A DNA stretch of 64,000 bases from Candidatus Electrothrix rattekaaiensis (lineage in GTDB: Bacteria; Desulfobacterota; Desulfobulbia; Desulfobulbales; Desulfobulbaceae), in assembly GCA_032595675.1 (NCBI GenBank), contig JAVQMD010000002.1:744001-808000 (forward strand). The letters run 5' to 3'. The notes under the pieces were generated by a model, which searched no databases, was not told the DNA's origin, and saw only the letters and a list, made by a program, of their open reading frames with translations. This document shows positions 17,500-25,936 of the stretch, one piece after another. The position numbers and the translations under genes are program-made. The first letter of the stretch is position 1. Each line of letters starts with the position of its first letter.

Positions 17500-17543
17500 A
17501 GGGCACATTTTCTCTGGTGTGCCCACTGCTGTGAGGGCGGAGG

Positions 17544-18992
17544 CTAGCAAATACACCCCACCCGCATCATAAACTGTTTCCACTCGACTGGTGCTGAGAT
17601 GATGCTGAAACCGGCTGTTTTTGATTTGCCTTTTTTGTCATTCCATACCGGGTGGACGACCAGCGTATAATCTATGGACTCAAGCAGGTTTGTGATGATA
17701 ACTATCAGCGGCCCTTCTTTTTTTGCATCGAAATTTGCTGGAACCCCTTGGATCTGGAGTCCGTCAATCGATACGTTTTTTATTCTAGTTCTATATATTT
17801 TATTATTTTTGACGATTTTTGTAGTATAACAACCTTGTAGCTCCATCCTCTTATTGAGACGACTGGCACTCCCAGGAACAGTGTAAATTTCTATTGGTCT
17901 TTTTGAGTCTGCAGGTTCAGGTGTTAACGAGAAGGAATTTAAGATGAGATATTTGAAGATCTCCAGAGAATTTACCATTAAATCATCCAACTGTATGGCT
18001 GTTGTCTCTATGGTATTCTCTAATCGTTCAGACACTATCTTATAAAGAAAAGCCGTATTGCCAACGAGGTATCTCTTCCAGAGGCGCTTCGGTTCAATCA
18101 GGATTCTGGCAAGCCATTCCATGCCGTTATCAACTAACCAGCGGGGACCCCGTTTTAGTTCGCCTGAAAGGTAATCAAAGACTGCTCCTCCAGTTAAGGA
18201 AATATTAACATCCAATTGGTCATGATTTTCTTCTAGCCATTTTTCCTGAATGGGCATGCCGAAACCCAGAACTAAAATATTCGCTTTTGATGCGTTGATC
18301 TTTTTGATAATTTCTTGGTTTTCAGCGGAACCTGCTGTTTTGTCAAAATATCCGTGATGAGTTGTAACCTCCAAACTAGGGTATTTCTCCTGTAATTTTT
18401 TGGCTGCTTTCTCGGCAACGCCCGGTTTCGCTCCTAGGAAAAAGAAGGAATATCCTTTTTTTTCTGCAAATTGAGAGAAGTTCCACATCCAGTCTGCATA
18501 GGTGATTCTCTGCGGAATTTTTTTCTTTCCCATCATTCTCGCCCCAAGCATAACCCCAGCTCCATCACAAAAGGTGATATTTGCACGGTTTAAAAAGTTT
18601 TTCAGCCAAGGGTTTTTGAAGACCATATTGTAGCAGTGAACATTGACATTCAGGATTAACTCCCTGCGTCCTTGTTCAATGATTTTTGCAATATGATTAT
18701 GAAGACGATTTTCTGTTAACAGGTGAACTCGTACTCCAAGCAGCTCAATGCTTTCCACAGCTTTGAAGCTTCTTGTTTTTGTCATGTTGTATCTCTGCTG
18801 AGTATCGTTTGTAGGTGAGGAAGGTTTTGGGCTCCATAACTTACTCACGATATTTAAATTTTTTGTGACTATATCAAAGCTGAGCTCTTTATTCATGGCT
18901 TGGAAAAATTGTGTGCTTATCTTTTTCCAAAAAACAGGAGCTCCGATATTGGATGCTCGATCATAGCGCAGTGGGTTATATGCTTTACTCAT
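17544..18992 (-). CDS. WecG/TagA/CpsF-type glycosyltransferase fused to a PilZ domain
   Basis: A 482-residue protein, much longer than the roughly 250 residues of a plain WecG/TagA enzyme. The first 75 residues are unassigned. Residues about 80-300 are the GT26 domain: ITFCDGAGVMLGARMMG with the conserved Asp, RITYADWMW, FFFLGAKPGVAEKAA, ILVLGFGMPIQEKWLEEN, GGAVFDYLSGELKRGPRW and a late RLWKRYL. The C-terminus (about 370-475) is a PilZ domain with both c-di-GMP signatures: RLNKR (RxxxR, near residue 375) and NVSIDG (NxSxxG, near 405). The start is supported by GGAGAG upstream. It points towards the EPS genes. It probably adds a ManNAc-type sugar to a lipid-linked acceptor, with activity or location controlled by c-di-GMP. 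The regulation is inferred. Confidence 0.85.
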   Translation of the reverse strand: MSKAYNPLRYDRASNIGAPVFWKKISTQFFQAMNKELSFDIVTKNLNIVSKLWSPKPSSPTNDTQQRYNMTKTRSFKAVESIELLGVRVHLLTENRLHNHIAKIIEQGRRELILNVNVHCYNMVFKNPWLKNFLNRANITFCDGAGVMLGARMMGKKKIPQRITYADWMWNFSQFAEKKGYSFFFLGAKPGVAEKAAKKLQEKYPSLEVTTHHGYFDKTAGSAENQEIIKKINASKANILVLGFGMPIQEKWLEENHDQLDVNISLTGGAVFDYLSGELKRGPRWLVDNGMEWLARILIEPKRLWKRYLVGNTAFLYKIVSERLENTIETTAIQLDDLMVNSLEIFKYLILNSFSLTPEPADSKRPIEIYTVPGSASRLNKRMELQGCYTTKIVKNNKIYRTRIKNVSIDGLQIQGVPANFDAKKEGPLIVIITNLLESIDYTLVVHPVWNDKKGKSKTAGFSIISAPVEWKQFMMRVGCIC

Positions 18993-19319
18993 GTTGCTCT
19001 CCAGTTTTATTGATAACTAATACTTATAGTTATTTTTTATTTTAGGGGGAATAAATTAAAAAATCAAGATGCTAGTTTAGTTTTTTGCATTTTTTTAATA
19101 CGGCAGCTCTCGGTTATGCGGAGAGGGATGTTTGTTGATTTTGATTAACTTTTTATTTTAACGTTTGTATTTTAGTTTTTCTTTATCGGCGGAGACCACA
19201 GTTTCTGTGGTAAGAAAAACGAAAAATTAGTGTAAAATTTTGTATCCCTCTATTATAAAGATACAATATGTGATTTGAAATTCAATGAGGGAATAATGGG
19301 GAGGGATCGGGGGGGAGGC
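18993..19319. other. AT-rich spacer with a hairpin
   Basis: No gene was found. ACCACAG (19195-19201) and CTGTGGT (19205-19211) form a seven-base stem with a three-base loop. The flanking GTTTTTCTT (19175-19183) and AAGAAAAAC (19212-19220) can pair outside it. The composition is much richer in A and T than in the decayed coding DNA that follows, which marks a junction near 19320. Confidence 0.55.
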
Positions 19320-19504
19320 AGGGTAATCCCGCGCACATGACACGCGTTCTGCTGCGCCAGCACTTCAATGACGATTTGTTGGTCCGCTCCCGCACGCAAC
19401 ACCGAATAGATCGGCGGCAACTGCTTATCAAACCGTACATCCACGACACTGCTGCGTACCGAGACCACCGTGCCGAGATTCGCGGAATTCGCCTGATCCT
19501 TCAT
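19320..19504 (-). pseudogene. 5' fragment of an N-ATPase-type F1 beta subunit gene (atpD)
   Basis: Reading from an ATG at 19504, the translation matches the start of the alternative (Na+-translocating type, N-ATPase) F1 beta subunit: NLGTVVSVRSSVVDVRFDKQ, then LPPIYSVLRAGADQQIVIEV and LAQQNACHVRGI. After about 57 codons the similarity stops at about 19320 and the frame runs into AT-rich sequence. The catalytic part with the P-loop is absent, so the fragment cannot function. Just upstream on the same strand (19505-19590) there is an open stretch of coding-like composition ending in TGA, possibly the tail of another gene. This is debris of an ATPase operon, not a live gene. Confidence 0.7.
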
Positions 19505-19954
19505 TCTTGCCCCTTGGTCTCTCGGCTCATGGCCGGAATTTATGTGCGGTATCCTGCTTGGTCACGGTGCGTTGCCCCGCAATGACGGCTCCGGGGTATC
19601 AATTGCAAATATTCTTTCAGATTAAATGCTTGTGGGAATGGCGGACTTGTGCGATCCGACGGTAGAAAAACCTCCCTGAATTGCCAAACACTTCCTTGGC
19701 AACATGTCTTCTCTGGCAGTATCGAATGAACGAAAGAATGCAACTGCTATATTGCAGAATAGAGGCCAGCTTGCCGGATAAACAAGAAGCTGTTGTATAA
19801 AGAGGAGTTGCGAGGTGCTTGGAGTAATAAAAAGAAAGATACTGCTGCGGTGCCAGCCTCAATATTTGGCTGAAAACCTCACCATATTGAGGGGCAATGG
19901 AGGAGAGAGAACCGGGCGGCACTGAAAAGCGGGCAGGGCTGTTCAATTCTAAAA

Positions 19955-20157
19955 AAATCCCGGCGTAATCGGAACAGACGATTTATATCCATACAGTTCC
20001 TGAAAAGCTCTTGGCTGACATTTTTCACTTTGTTCTTACGAAGAATATTGAGAGCAAAGCTCCTCAGTCTTGCAAATATGTGCGGATTGCAACGGATTCG
20101 GGAGCGGTCTTCGCCCATAGAGGCATCCCGAACGCCATGATTTTTTGGATCATCGCA
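19955..20157 (-). pseudogene. C-terminal remnant of an ISAs1/IS4-like transposase
   Basis: In one minus-strand frame the translation reads NHGVRDASMGEDRSRIR and then NPHIFARLRSFALNILRKN. This is the C-terminal pattern of ISAs1-type transposases (H-x-VRD-x5-ED-x-SRIR, then an LRSFALNILR helix). The upstream DDE core is missing and the frame continues past the expected end, so the gene is truncated. The flanking stretch 19505-19950 has weak open frames on the minus strand that I do not recognise. They may belong to the same decayed element. Confidence 0.6.
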
Positions 20158-20318
20158 GATTAGTGGGGAAAGACCTTCGCGCAGCGCAGACTTTCAACAC
20201 TAGAGTATATATTAAAGATATTCATTACATTGCGTTACGCTCACTGAGTGCTAAAAGTTTGGTGAGAGAGGTAAAAGAAAAAGGCTATTCTCCCCGCTAA
20301 TCTGCGATGAGCCAAAAA
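20142..20318. repeat. 28-bp inverted repeat beside the transposase remnant
   Basis: The reverse complement of 20142-20169 matches 20291-20318 at 26 of 28 positions (core CTAATCTGCGATGA). The left arm lies inside the transposase remnant and the right arm 24 bp from the stop of the YkgJ-type gene. The interior of about 120 bp holds no gene. It may be a fragment end left by two partial IS copies in opposite orientation. Confidence 0.7.
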
Positions 20319-20341
20319 TTCTCGGGCGTGGAAGAGTCCTG

Positions 20342-20764
20342 TCAGGGCAAAGAAACGCCCGGGCAGAACTGAAGAACTTCTTTGGCATCATCTTGAAACA
20401 TTTCCCAAAAAGGAAAGGTTCTGCACTGCTCCGGTCGATGATTATAGATCGTGCAGCGATGATCGACAGGATCAAGGAAGCAACAGAGATGCTCGTTATT
20501 AATGATTCGTTCTTGAAGAGATAATCCCCCTTTTACCTGCCGGACATATTGTCGGGCAAAGTCATCCGGCGATATCCCTCTCGCTTTAGTCATTTCCTTC
20601 AGTTCCTCTATGGTGAGCCAGACATACCCTTGTCTCCCTCGACAGCATTTTCCTCTGCATTTTGTACAGGCATCGCTCTTGAAAAAAAAGGGAAAGTCAT
20701 TATGGTAATGGAGATTCTTTCGGGTCATAGAAGATGATGTCCGGTTTCTGCCTTGGACGGGCAT
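20342..20764 (-). CDS. YkgJ-family cysteine-cluster protein
   Basis: A 140-residue protein with the cysteine pattern of the YkgJ family. It has CTKCRGKCCRGRQG (about residues 34-47), a CCFLD pair and CTIYNHRPEQCRTFPFW, with a final Cys in FCPG near the C-terminus. The family is thought to bind a metal or Fe-S cluster, but its biochemical role is unsettled. A shorter start at a second Met (residue 13) is possible. The gene is isolated: debris lies downstream and the Bat operon diverges upstream. Confidence 0.8.
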   Translation of the reverse strand: MPVQGRNRTSSSMTRKNLHYHNDFPFFFKSDACTKCRGKCCRGRQGYVWLTIEELKEMTKARGISPDDFARQYVRQVKGGLSLQERIINNEHLCCFLDPVDHRCTIYNHRPEQCRTFPFWEMFQDDAKEVLQFCPGVSLP

Positions 20765-20995
20765 TTTTATTGGTAATCGCGGTGAGTCTTGTTACGCGGT
20801 ACTGATAGTTGCTCGGAAAGAAGGTTTGAGAGAATTATCTGAAAACAATACCACGGATGAAAAAATACTGTCAATGATTTCTGCTGAGTGGTAGATATAA
20901 AAGATTATCTTGTAAGTGAGGGAGCCCTGACAGAATGAAATCACATTGTAATAGGAATAACCGGCTCCTGTACGTTAATTTTGGAGTTTTTTCCG

Positions 20996-23080
20996 ATGTC
21001 TTTGATGCCAACCTTTGCTGATCCTCTTTGGCTGCTGATCGGCGTAATTGCCTGCCTCGCAGTCCTGCTGTTCATTTTTTTCAATAGCCTGCGCAGAAAA
21101 AAGGAGCTGGAAAAATTTGCCGCTCCGAAACTCTTAACCAAACTGACCGGTAATGTATCGCGTTCTCGGAGGCGTCTGAAAAATATTCTTTTTGTTCTGG
21201 GAATAGCTTTTCTTTTCCTTGCCTTGGCCAGACCCCAATACGGTGAACGTTGGATTGAAGTCCGGCGTAAGGGGATTGACATCCTTATCGGGGTGGATGT
21301 GTCCAAGTCCATGCTTGTTCAGGACATCAAACCGAGCCGATTAGGGCGGGCAAAATTAGCTATCCGGGATTTTGTGGCTCAATTGGAGGGCGACCGGGTG
21401 GGTTTGCTGCCTTTTGCCGGAACTGCTTTCCTCATGTGTCCCCTGACCACGGATTATGAGGCCTTTAATGCCTCTCTTGATACCTTGGATGTGAGCAGTA
21501 TTCCCAAAGGGGGAACAAATATTGGCTTGGCTATCAGGCAGGGGGGCGAGGCCCTGTCCAATGAGACCAATCATAAGATTTTTGTTTTGGTTACTGATGG
21601 TGAAGACCTGAGTGAAGATGCCCTGAAAGCCGCCGAGAAAGCCAAAGAGCAGAAGATGACCGTGTACACTATCGGAGTTGGAACACCTGAAGGCGAGTTG
21701 ATACCGATATCGGAAGGGCAGGTTGGTCGATTTATACAAGATAAGCAGGGGAATTTCATCACCTCGAAACTGGATGAGCAGACCCTGACCACCCTTGCCG
21801 AGACCACTGGCGGACTGTATGTCCCGTTGGGTACTATGGGGCAAGGGTTTGATACCATCTATGAACGAAAATTGGCTTTGGTTCCCCAAGAGGAGCACGG
21901 GCAGCGGAGGCGAAAAATTCCTATAGAACGTTTTCCTTGGCCGCTGGGCCTTGCAGTGCTCCTATTGAGTTTAGATTTTCTCTTCACTGGACGTCGGAGT
22001 GGTTGGGCCTTGCGCCTGCCCTTTGTGAAAACTGCGGGTAGACGAAAGAAGCGAGCTGTCTTATTAGTCTTTGTGTTGTCAATCGGTGCAGTTGTCGGAT
22101 TTGCCCAGCCGCAGGCTCAGGCTTCTGAAGGAGAAGAGCTTTTCAAAGCCGGTGATTATGCCGGGGCAGAGGCCTATTATCAAAAAGCCTTGGAAGAGGA
22201 TAATGCCAGTCCTGCCCTGCATTTTAATCTCGGGGGCAGCCTGTATCGTCAGCAGAAATATGATAAGGCCGTAGCCGCCTTTACTCAGGCCTTGGCTACG
22301 GATGATCTCTCCCTTCAGGCTCGGAGTTATTATAATCGCGGGAACAGCCAGTTCTTTCTTGGGGCTGCTGCTGTGGCAAAGGATAAGGAGCAGGCTCAGA
22401 AGCAGTGGAGTGCTGCCGAGAAATCCTTTAAAGCTGCCTTGAAACTGGACCCGGCGGACAAGGCGGCTGGCCATAATCTGGAGATGGTTAAAAAGAAGCT
22501 GAAGCAACTGAAAGAAGAGATGCAACAGTCCGAGAAGCAGTGCAAAAATCCTCAAGACGGAAAAGACGGCGAGCAAAAAAAGGACGGGGAGCAGGATAAG
22601 CAGGATAATAAGCAGGGTAAACAGGACGAGAAGCAGCAGGAGCAGAAGCAGGACGGAGAAAAACAGCAATCTCCGGATCAGCAGAAAGATCAGGGGCAGC
22701 AAGAAAAACAAGAAGCGCAGGAAGACCAGGGCAAATCTGCGGAAAAGAACGACGCTGGAAAGCAGGAACAGCCCAAGCAGGCCGGTGCAGATCAGGAGGA
22801 AGCAAAGCATAAGGCTGTACCGGAACCGGAGAAGAAAGAGGAGGAGCCCACAGCGGAAGATATTCAGAAGGCGGCAGCTGCCCAAGAAGAACAGCAGGGC
22901 AAGCAGGGTAAGGAAGAGGAAAAGCAGATGAGTGCTGAGGATATGGAGCGGAGAATGATGGGCAAAATGACTGAGGAAGAGGCGAAAAATTTGCTCAACA
23001 GCCTGAAGGGAGAACAGGGTGAATTGAATTTTATTCCGCAAGGAACAGGCATCGAAGAATCGGTGGATAAAGATTGGTGA
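20996..23080 (+). CDS. BatB-BatC fusion: VWA domain plus TPR and charged tail
   Basis: The N-terminus has two membrane segments (about residues 10-30 and 60-80) followed by a von Willebrand A domain. Its MIDAS residues are visible as GVDVSKSM (DxSxS), the threonine in CPLTTDY and VTDGEDLSED. Another membrane span lies near 310-330. Residues about 360-500 hold tetratricopeptide-like repeats. Residues about 510-660 are a low-complexity run rich in Gln, Lys, Glu and Asp. This is BatB joined to BatC in one polypeptide. The ATG at 20996 has GGAG nine bases upstream and is preferred over TTG at 20981. batD follows with a one-base overlap. Bat proteins form an inner-membrane assembly linked to stress tolerance, with unclear mechanism. 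Confidence 0.86.
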   Translation: MSLMPTFADPLWLLIGVIACLAVLLFIFFNSLRRKKELEKFAAPKLLTKLTGNVSRSRRRLKNILFVLGIAFLFLALARPQYGERWIEVRRKGIDILIGVDVSKSMLVQDIKPSRLGRAKLAIRDFVAQLEGDRVGLLPFAGTAFLMCPLTTDYEAFNASLDTLDVSSIPKGGTNIGLAIRQGGEALSNETNHKIFVLVTDGEDLSEDALKAAEKAKEQKMTVYTIGVGTPEGELIPISEGQVGRFIQDKQGNFITSKLDEQTLTTLAETTGGLYVPLGTMGQGFDTIYERKLALVPQEEHGQRRRKIPIERFPWPLGLAVLLLSLDFLFTGRRSGWALRLPFVKTAGRRKKRAVLLVFVLSIGAVVGFAQPQAQASEGEELFKAGDYAGAEAYYQKALEEDNASPALHFNLGGSLYRQQKYDKAVAAFTQALATDDLSLQARSYYNRGNSQFFLGAAAVAKDKEQAQKQWSAAEKSFKAALKLDPADKAAGHNLEMVKKKLKQLKEEMQQSEKQCKNPQDGKDGEQKKDGEQDKQDNKQGKQDEKQQEQKQDGEKQQSPDQQKDQGQQEKQEAQEDQGKSAEKNDAGKQEQPKQAGADQEEAKHKAVPEPEKKEEEPTAEDIQKAAAAQEEQQGKQGKEEEKQMSAEDMERRMMGKMTEEEAKNLLNSLKGEQGELNFIPQGTGIEESVDKDW

Positions 23081-24999
23081 TGAGACAATTAACAAAGCGA
23101 TTATCTTTAGACTGTCAGAGGGGGATGCGGATCTGGCTGCAGTCCGCTCTGCTCATTTGCTTTTTGTCTGCACTCGTTGCGGCTACGGCTGCGGCAACGG
23201 ATATTCAGGTCACGGCAAAATTGGAACCTGCAAGATTTGCTGAGGATCAGGGATCCCAATTTGTTCTTACTGTGACCGGGGCGAGATCAGCAGAACCGGA
23301 TATGCCGGTAGCCGAAGGGCTGCATTTTGTGTATCAGGGGCAGAGCAGTCAGACATCCTGGGTAAACGGCAAGATCTCTTCCTCGATAGCATATAATTTT
23401 TTAGTACAGGCGAACAAAACCGGCGAGTTCACTATTGCGCCGGTCAAGGTCACTGTTGACGGCAAAGGCTACACCACCGAGCCCGTGCAGTGTACCGTGC
23501 TGCCTATGCGAAATAGCGGCAGTCAGGCGAGCGGTATCCCTTCAGGGGCAGGCTCTGTGCCGGGTGCCGACCCTGATGCCGATGCGGGAAAAAATATCGG
23601 TTTCATGCGGATTATGCCGGAAACTGAGCGCATGTACTCGGGGCAAATGGTTCCCTTTACCCTGAAAGCCTATTTTCTTTCAGGACAACGGGTTACCCTC
23701 AAGTCAGCACCACGACTGAGCGGAGAAGATTTTTTGCTCCAATCTCTGGATGAGGAGCCTCGGCAGCAACAGGAGCGGCTGAACGGTGTCTTGTACACCT
23801 CCTTAACTTGGCAGGGCACCCTGTCAGCAGTCAAGGAAGGAGATGTCCCGTTGGCTGTGGAAATGGATGCAGAGGTGCTGGTGCGTTCAAGGAGCCGTCT
23901 TCAAGGGAATCCTTTTGGTTCTTCTTTGCTTGATGATCCTTTTTTTTCGGATATCCTGGGCAACTATTCCCGACGTGATATCAAGATTTCCAGTCAGAAA
24001 AAAGAGATGAGCGTACTAGACCTGCCAACAGAAAATCGGCCTGCGGATTTCACTGGAGCCATTGGTACCTTCAGTCTAGCTGTGGCCGCCTCGCCATTGG
24101 ACGGAAAGATTGGTGATCCTATAACGTTAAAGATGCAGCTTGACGGCAGCGGTAATTTTGCCCTGATTCAAGCTCCGAGTCTGACAGAAAACAAAGGGTG
24201 GAAGGTCTATCCGGCCTCAGGAACAGTGAAGGATCTGGGCGGCGGCAAAGGCGAGAAGACCTTTGAGCAGGCCCTTATTCCCATTGAACAGAGGCTGACT
24301 GCCGTTCCTCCAGTTCGATTTTCTTATTTTGATCCCAAGGCCGAGGAATATGTGACGCTGACCAGTGACCCCGTTTCTCTGAGCTTGCAGCCAGCAGGTG
24401 AACAGACAATATCTCCTGCAGGAATTCCGGCAACTCCGGCAAAATCGGTGCCACAGGCAGGCCAGCAGGGAGATAAAAAAGACGCTTCCCGAAAGAGTCC
24501 AGACTCTCATCCTGCCCTGCATTTTGCTCCGTTGAAACCTGAATTGGGACGACTGGCTCCCGCTCTTAGGCCCTTGTATCAGAAGCTTTGGTTTCAGCTT
24601 CTTATGGCCGCTGCGTTGTTCTTCCTGCTTGCGGCCTTGGTGCGCTACATTAGGCAGAGAAGATTGGCAAGGGATCCGAGCATCCTGCGGCGTAAAGAGG
24701 TAGCAGGGCGTTTAGCCGAGCATTATGAGGGGATGCGCAAGGCTCTGGCGATTCAGGACCAGAATGTATTCCATCAGCATTGCCGGGCAGCGATTCAGGA
24801 ACGGACAGGCGAGGTATGGGGGCTTGCCCCGGAGACGGTCACCTTAGCAGACCTGGAGCAACGGCTGCCTGACGAGTCGCCACTGCGGACGGTCTTTTCT
24901 CGTCTGGAACAGAGTGGGTATGCCGGTGAGCAGCTGGCACAGGCTGATTTAGAGGAGATTTTGCAAACCACGAGAAACGAATTGGATAAGCTGGCATGA
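23080..24999 (+). CDS. BatD family protein
   Basis: A 639-residue protein with an N-terminal signal peptide (hydrophobic run ending AAATAAATD). A long periplasmic part consists of repeated beta-sandwich segments typical of BatD (FVLTVTGARSAEPDMP, SSIAYNFLVQANKTGEFTI, then VPPVRFSYFDPKAEEY). One membrane span is near residues 505-525 (FQLLMAAALFFLLAALV), followed by a cytoplasmic helical tail. The ATG overlaps the previous TGA. In-frame TTG and GTG codons just upstream are less likely starts. It is expected to partner the BatB-BatC protein at the inner membrane. Confidence 0.87.
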   Translation: MRQLTKRLSLDCQRGMRIWLQSALLICFLSALVAATAAATDIQVTAKLEPARFAEDQGSQFVLTVTGARSAEPDMPVAEGLHFVYQGQSSQTSWVNGKISSSIAYNFLVQANKTGEFTIAPVKVTVDGKGYTTEPVQCTVLPMRNSGSQASGIPSGAGSVPGADPDADAGKNIGFMRIMPETERMYSGQMVPFTLKAYFLSGQRVTLKSAPRLSGEDFLLQSLDEEPRQQQERLNGVLYTSLTWQGTLSAVKEGDVPLAVEMDAEVLVRSRSRLQGNPFGSSLLDDPFFSDILGNYSRRDIKISSQKKEMSVLDLPTENRPADFTGAIGTFSLAVAASPLDGKIGDPITLKMQLDGSGNFALIQAPSLTENKGWKVYPASGTVKDLGGGKGEKTFEQALIPIEQRLTAVPPVRFSYFDPKAEEYVTLTSDPVSLSLQPAGEQTISPAGIPATPAKSVPQAGQQGDKKDASRKSPDSHPALHFAPLKPELGRLAPALRPLYQKLWFQLLMAAALFFLLAALVRYIRQRRLARDPSILRRKEVAGRLAEHYEGMRKALAIQDQNVFHQHCRAAIQERTGEVWGLAPETVTLADLEQRLPDESPLRTVFSRLEQSGYAGEQLAQADLEEILQTTRNELDKLA

Positions 25000-25859
25000 A
25001 GCGAAATGTTTTTCCCTTAAATTGTATGGACTGTATGGATTGTATGCGGATGTTGAAGACGACTATGCTGTCGTTGATGCTGTGTCTGCTGGTGTCCTCC
25101 TGGGCTCTGGCCGGGACACAGGAAAAGAAAGCAGCTGTATCTCTGTTTGAACAGGGTAATATTTTTCATACCCAGGGTAAATTTCAGCAGGCAGCTGAGC
25201 AGTATTCGAGCATCATCAGCACGTACGGTGTTTCGGCCTCCCTGCTCTATAATCTGGCCAATAGTTATGCCGCGACTGGGCAGGTTGGCCCAGCAGTGCT
25301 CAACTATGAACGGGCCTTGCGGCTGGCCCCTGGTGATGCTGATATTCAAGGGAATGTAGCACAGGTGCGTAAGGATGCCGGTTTGTACCGTGATGATCAA
25401 CCGCTGCACAGGCGTTTGGCGGAAATGCTCGGGGCGGATCAGTGGCTGATGATTGCCGGTTGCGCCTTTCTCTGTTTGGGGATCAGTGCCTTGTTGGCAA
25501 CGACAGGAGCAGGGCAGGGGAGAAGGGCCTTGCATTGGTTGATTGCAGGATCTCTGGCCGTATTCCTTCTGACCATCCCTCCGGCTGTTTTTCGTTATCA
25601 GGACTGGGATATAGGAGTCGTTCTGACTGAGGATACCCACTTCGTTATTTCACCCTTTGCGGATGCAACGCCAGCAGGAGATATTAAGGTGGGCAGGTTG
25701 GTCCGACCGGAGCGAAAGCACGGTGACTATGTGCTGGTTACGGCTGAAACTGAGAAGTCCGGTTGGCTGGCCAAGGACAGTTTTGCCTTGGTCACCACGG
25801 ATATGCGCGAGGGTATTGAGAGGGTGGCAGGCCCGCTTCAGGGAAGCAATGGAAAGTGA
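24996..25859 (+). CDS. BatE-like protein (TPR plus SH3-like)
   Basis: A 287-residue protein whose ATG overlaps the batD stop by four bases. It has an N-terminal membrane signal (residues 17-38), two tetratricopeptide-like repeats (AAVSLFEQGNIFHTQGKFQQ and SLLYNLANSYAATGQ), two hydrophobic segments (about residues 150-170 and 180-200) and a C-terminal SH3b-like domain (about 205-270). This is the domain order of BatE. A Cys/Met/Asp-rich run at residues 9-18 comes from a short repeat of TGTATGGA. It is the last gene of the operon; a strong terminator follows. Confidence 0.83.
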   Translation: MKRNVFPLNCMDCMDCMRMLKTTMLSLMLCLLVSSWALAGTQEKKAAVSLFEQGNIFHTQGKFQQAAEQYSSIISTYGVSASLLYNLANSYAATGQVGPAVLNYERALRLAPGDADIQGNVAQVRKDAGLYRDDQPLHRRLAEMLGADQWLMIAGCAFLCLGISALLATTGAGQGRRALHWLIAGSLAVFLLTIPPAVFRYQDWDIGVVLTEDTHFVISPFADATPAGDIKVGRLVRPERKHGDYVLVTAETEKSGWLAKDSFALVTTDMREGIERVAGPLQGSNGK

Positions 25860-25906
25860 TAACGGAAACGTGTGCTGAGCTTTGAAAAGGAAAGCCGTAA
25901 CTTGAC

Positions 25907-25936
25907 GGAGGAGTCTCAGGGCTCCTCCTTTTTTTT
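25907..25936 (+). terminator. Intrinsic terminator of the Bat operon
   Basis: GGAGGAG (25907-25913) pairs with CTCCTCC (25922-25928), with an eight-base loop and an unbroken run of eight or nine T residues after it. The same bases encode the C-terminal Lys/Glu/Pro tail and the stop codon of the convergent gene on the other strand, so the terminator is built into that coding end. Confidence 0.88.

Noticed and set aside
17501-17524. Second hairpin after the EPS operon as a terminator for the minus-strand WecG-PilZ gene
   Set aside because: On the minus strand it is followed by A residues, not U residues, so it does not fit an intrinsic terminator.
1-18992. Exosortase/PEP-CTERM system in the EPS locus
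   Set aside because: The gene set resembles such loci, but no exosortase or PEP-CTERM protein was seen in the window.
22079-23095. A 338-codon minus-strand open frame opposite the BatB-BatC gene
   Set aside because: It is a mirror of the Gln/Lys/Glu-rich repeat on the plus strand, giving a Leu/Phe run with no family features and no ribosome-binding site.
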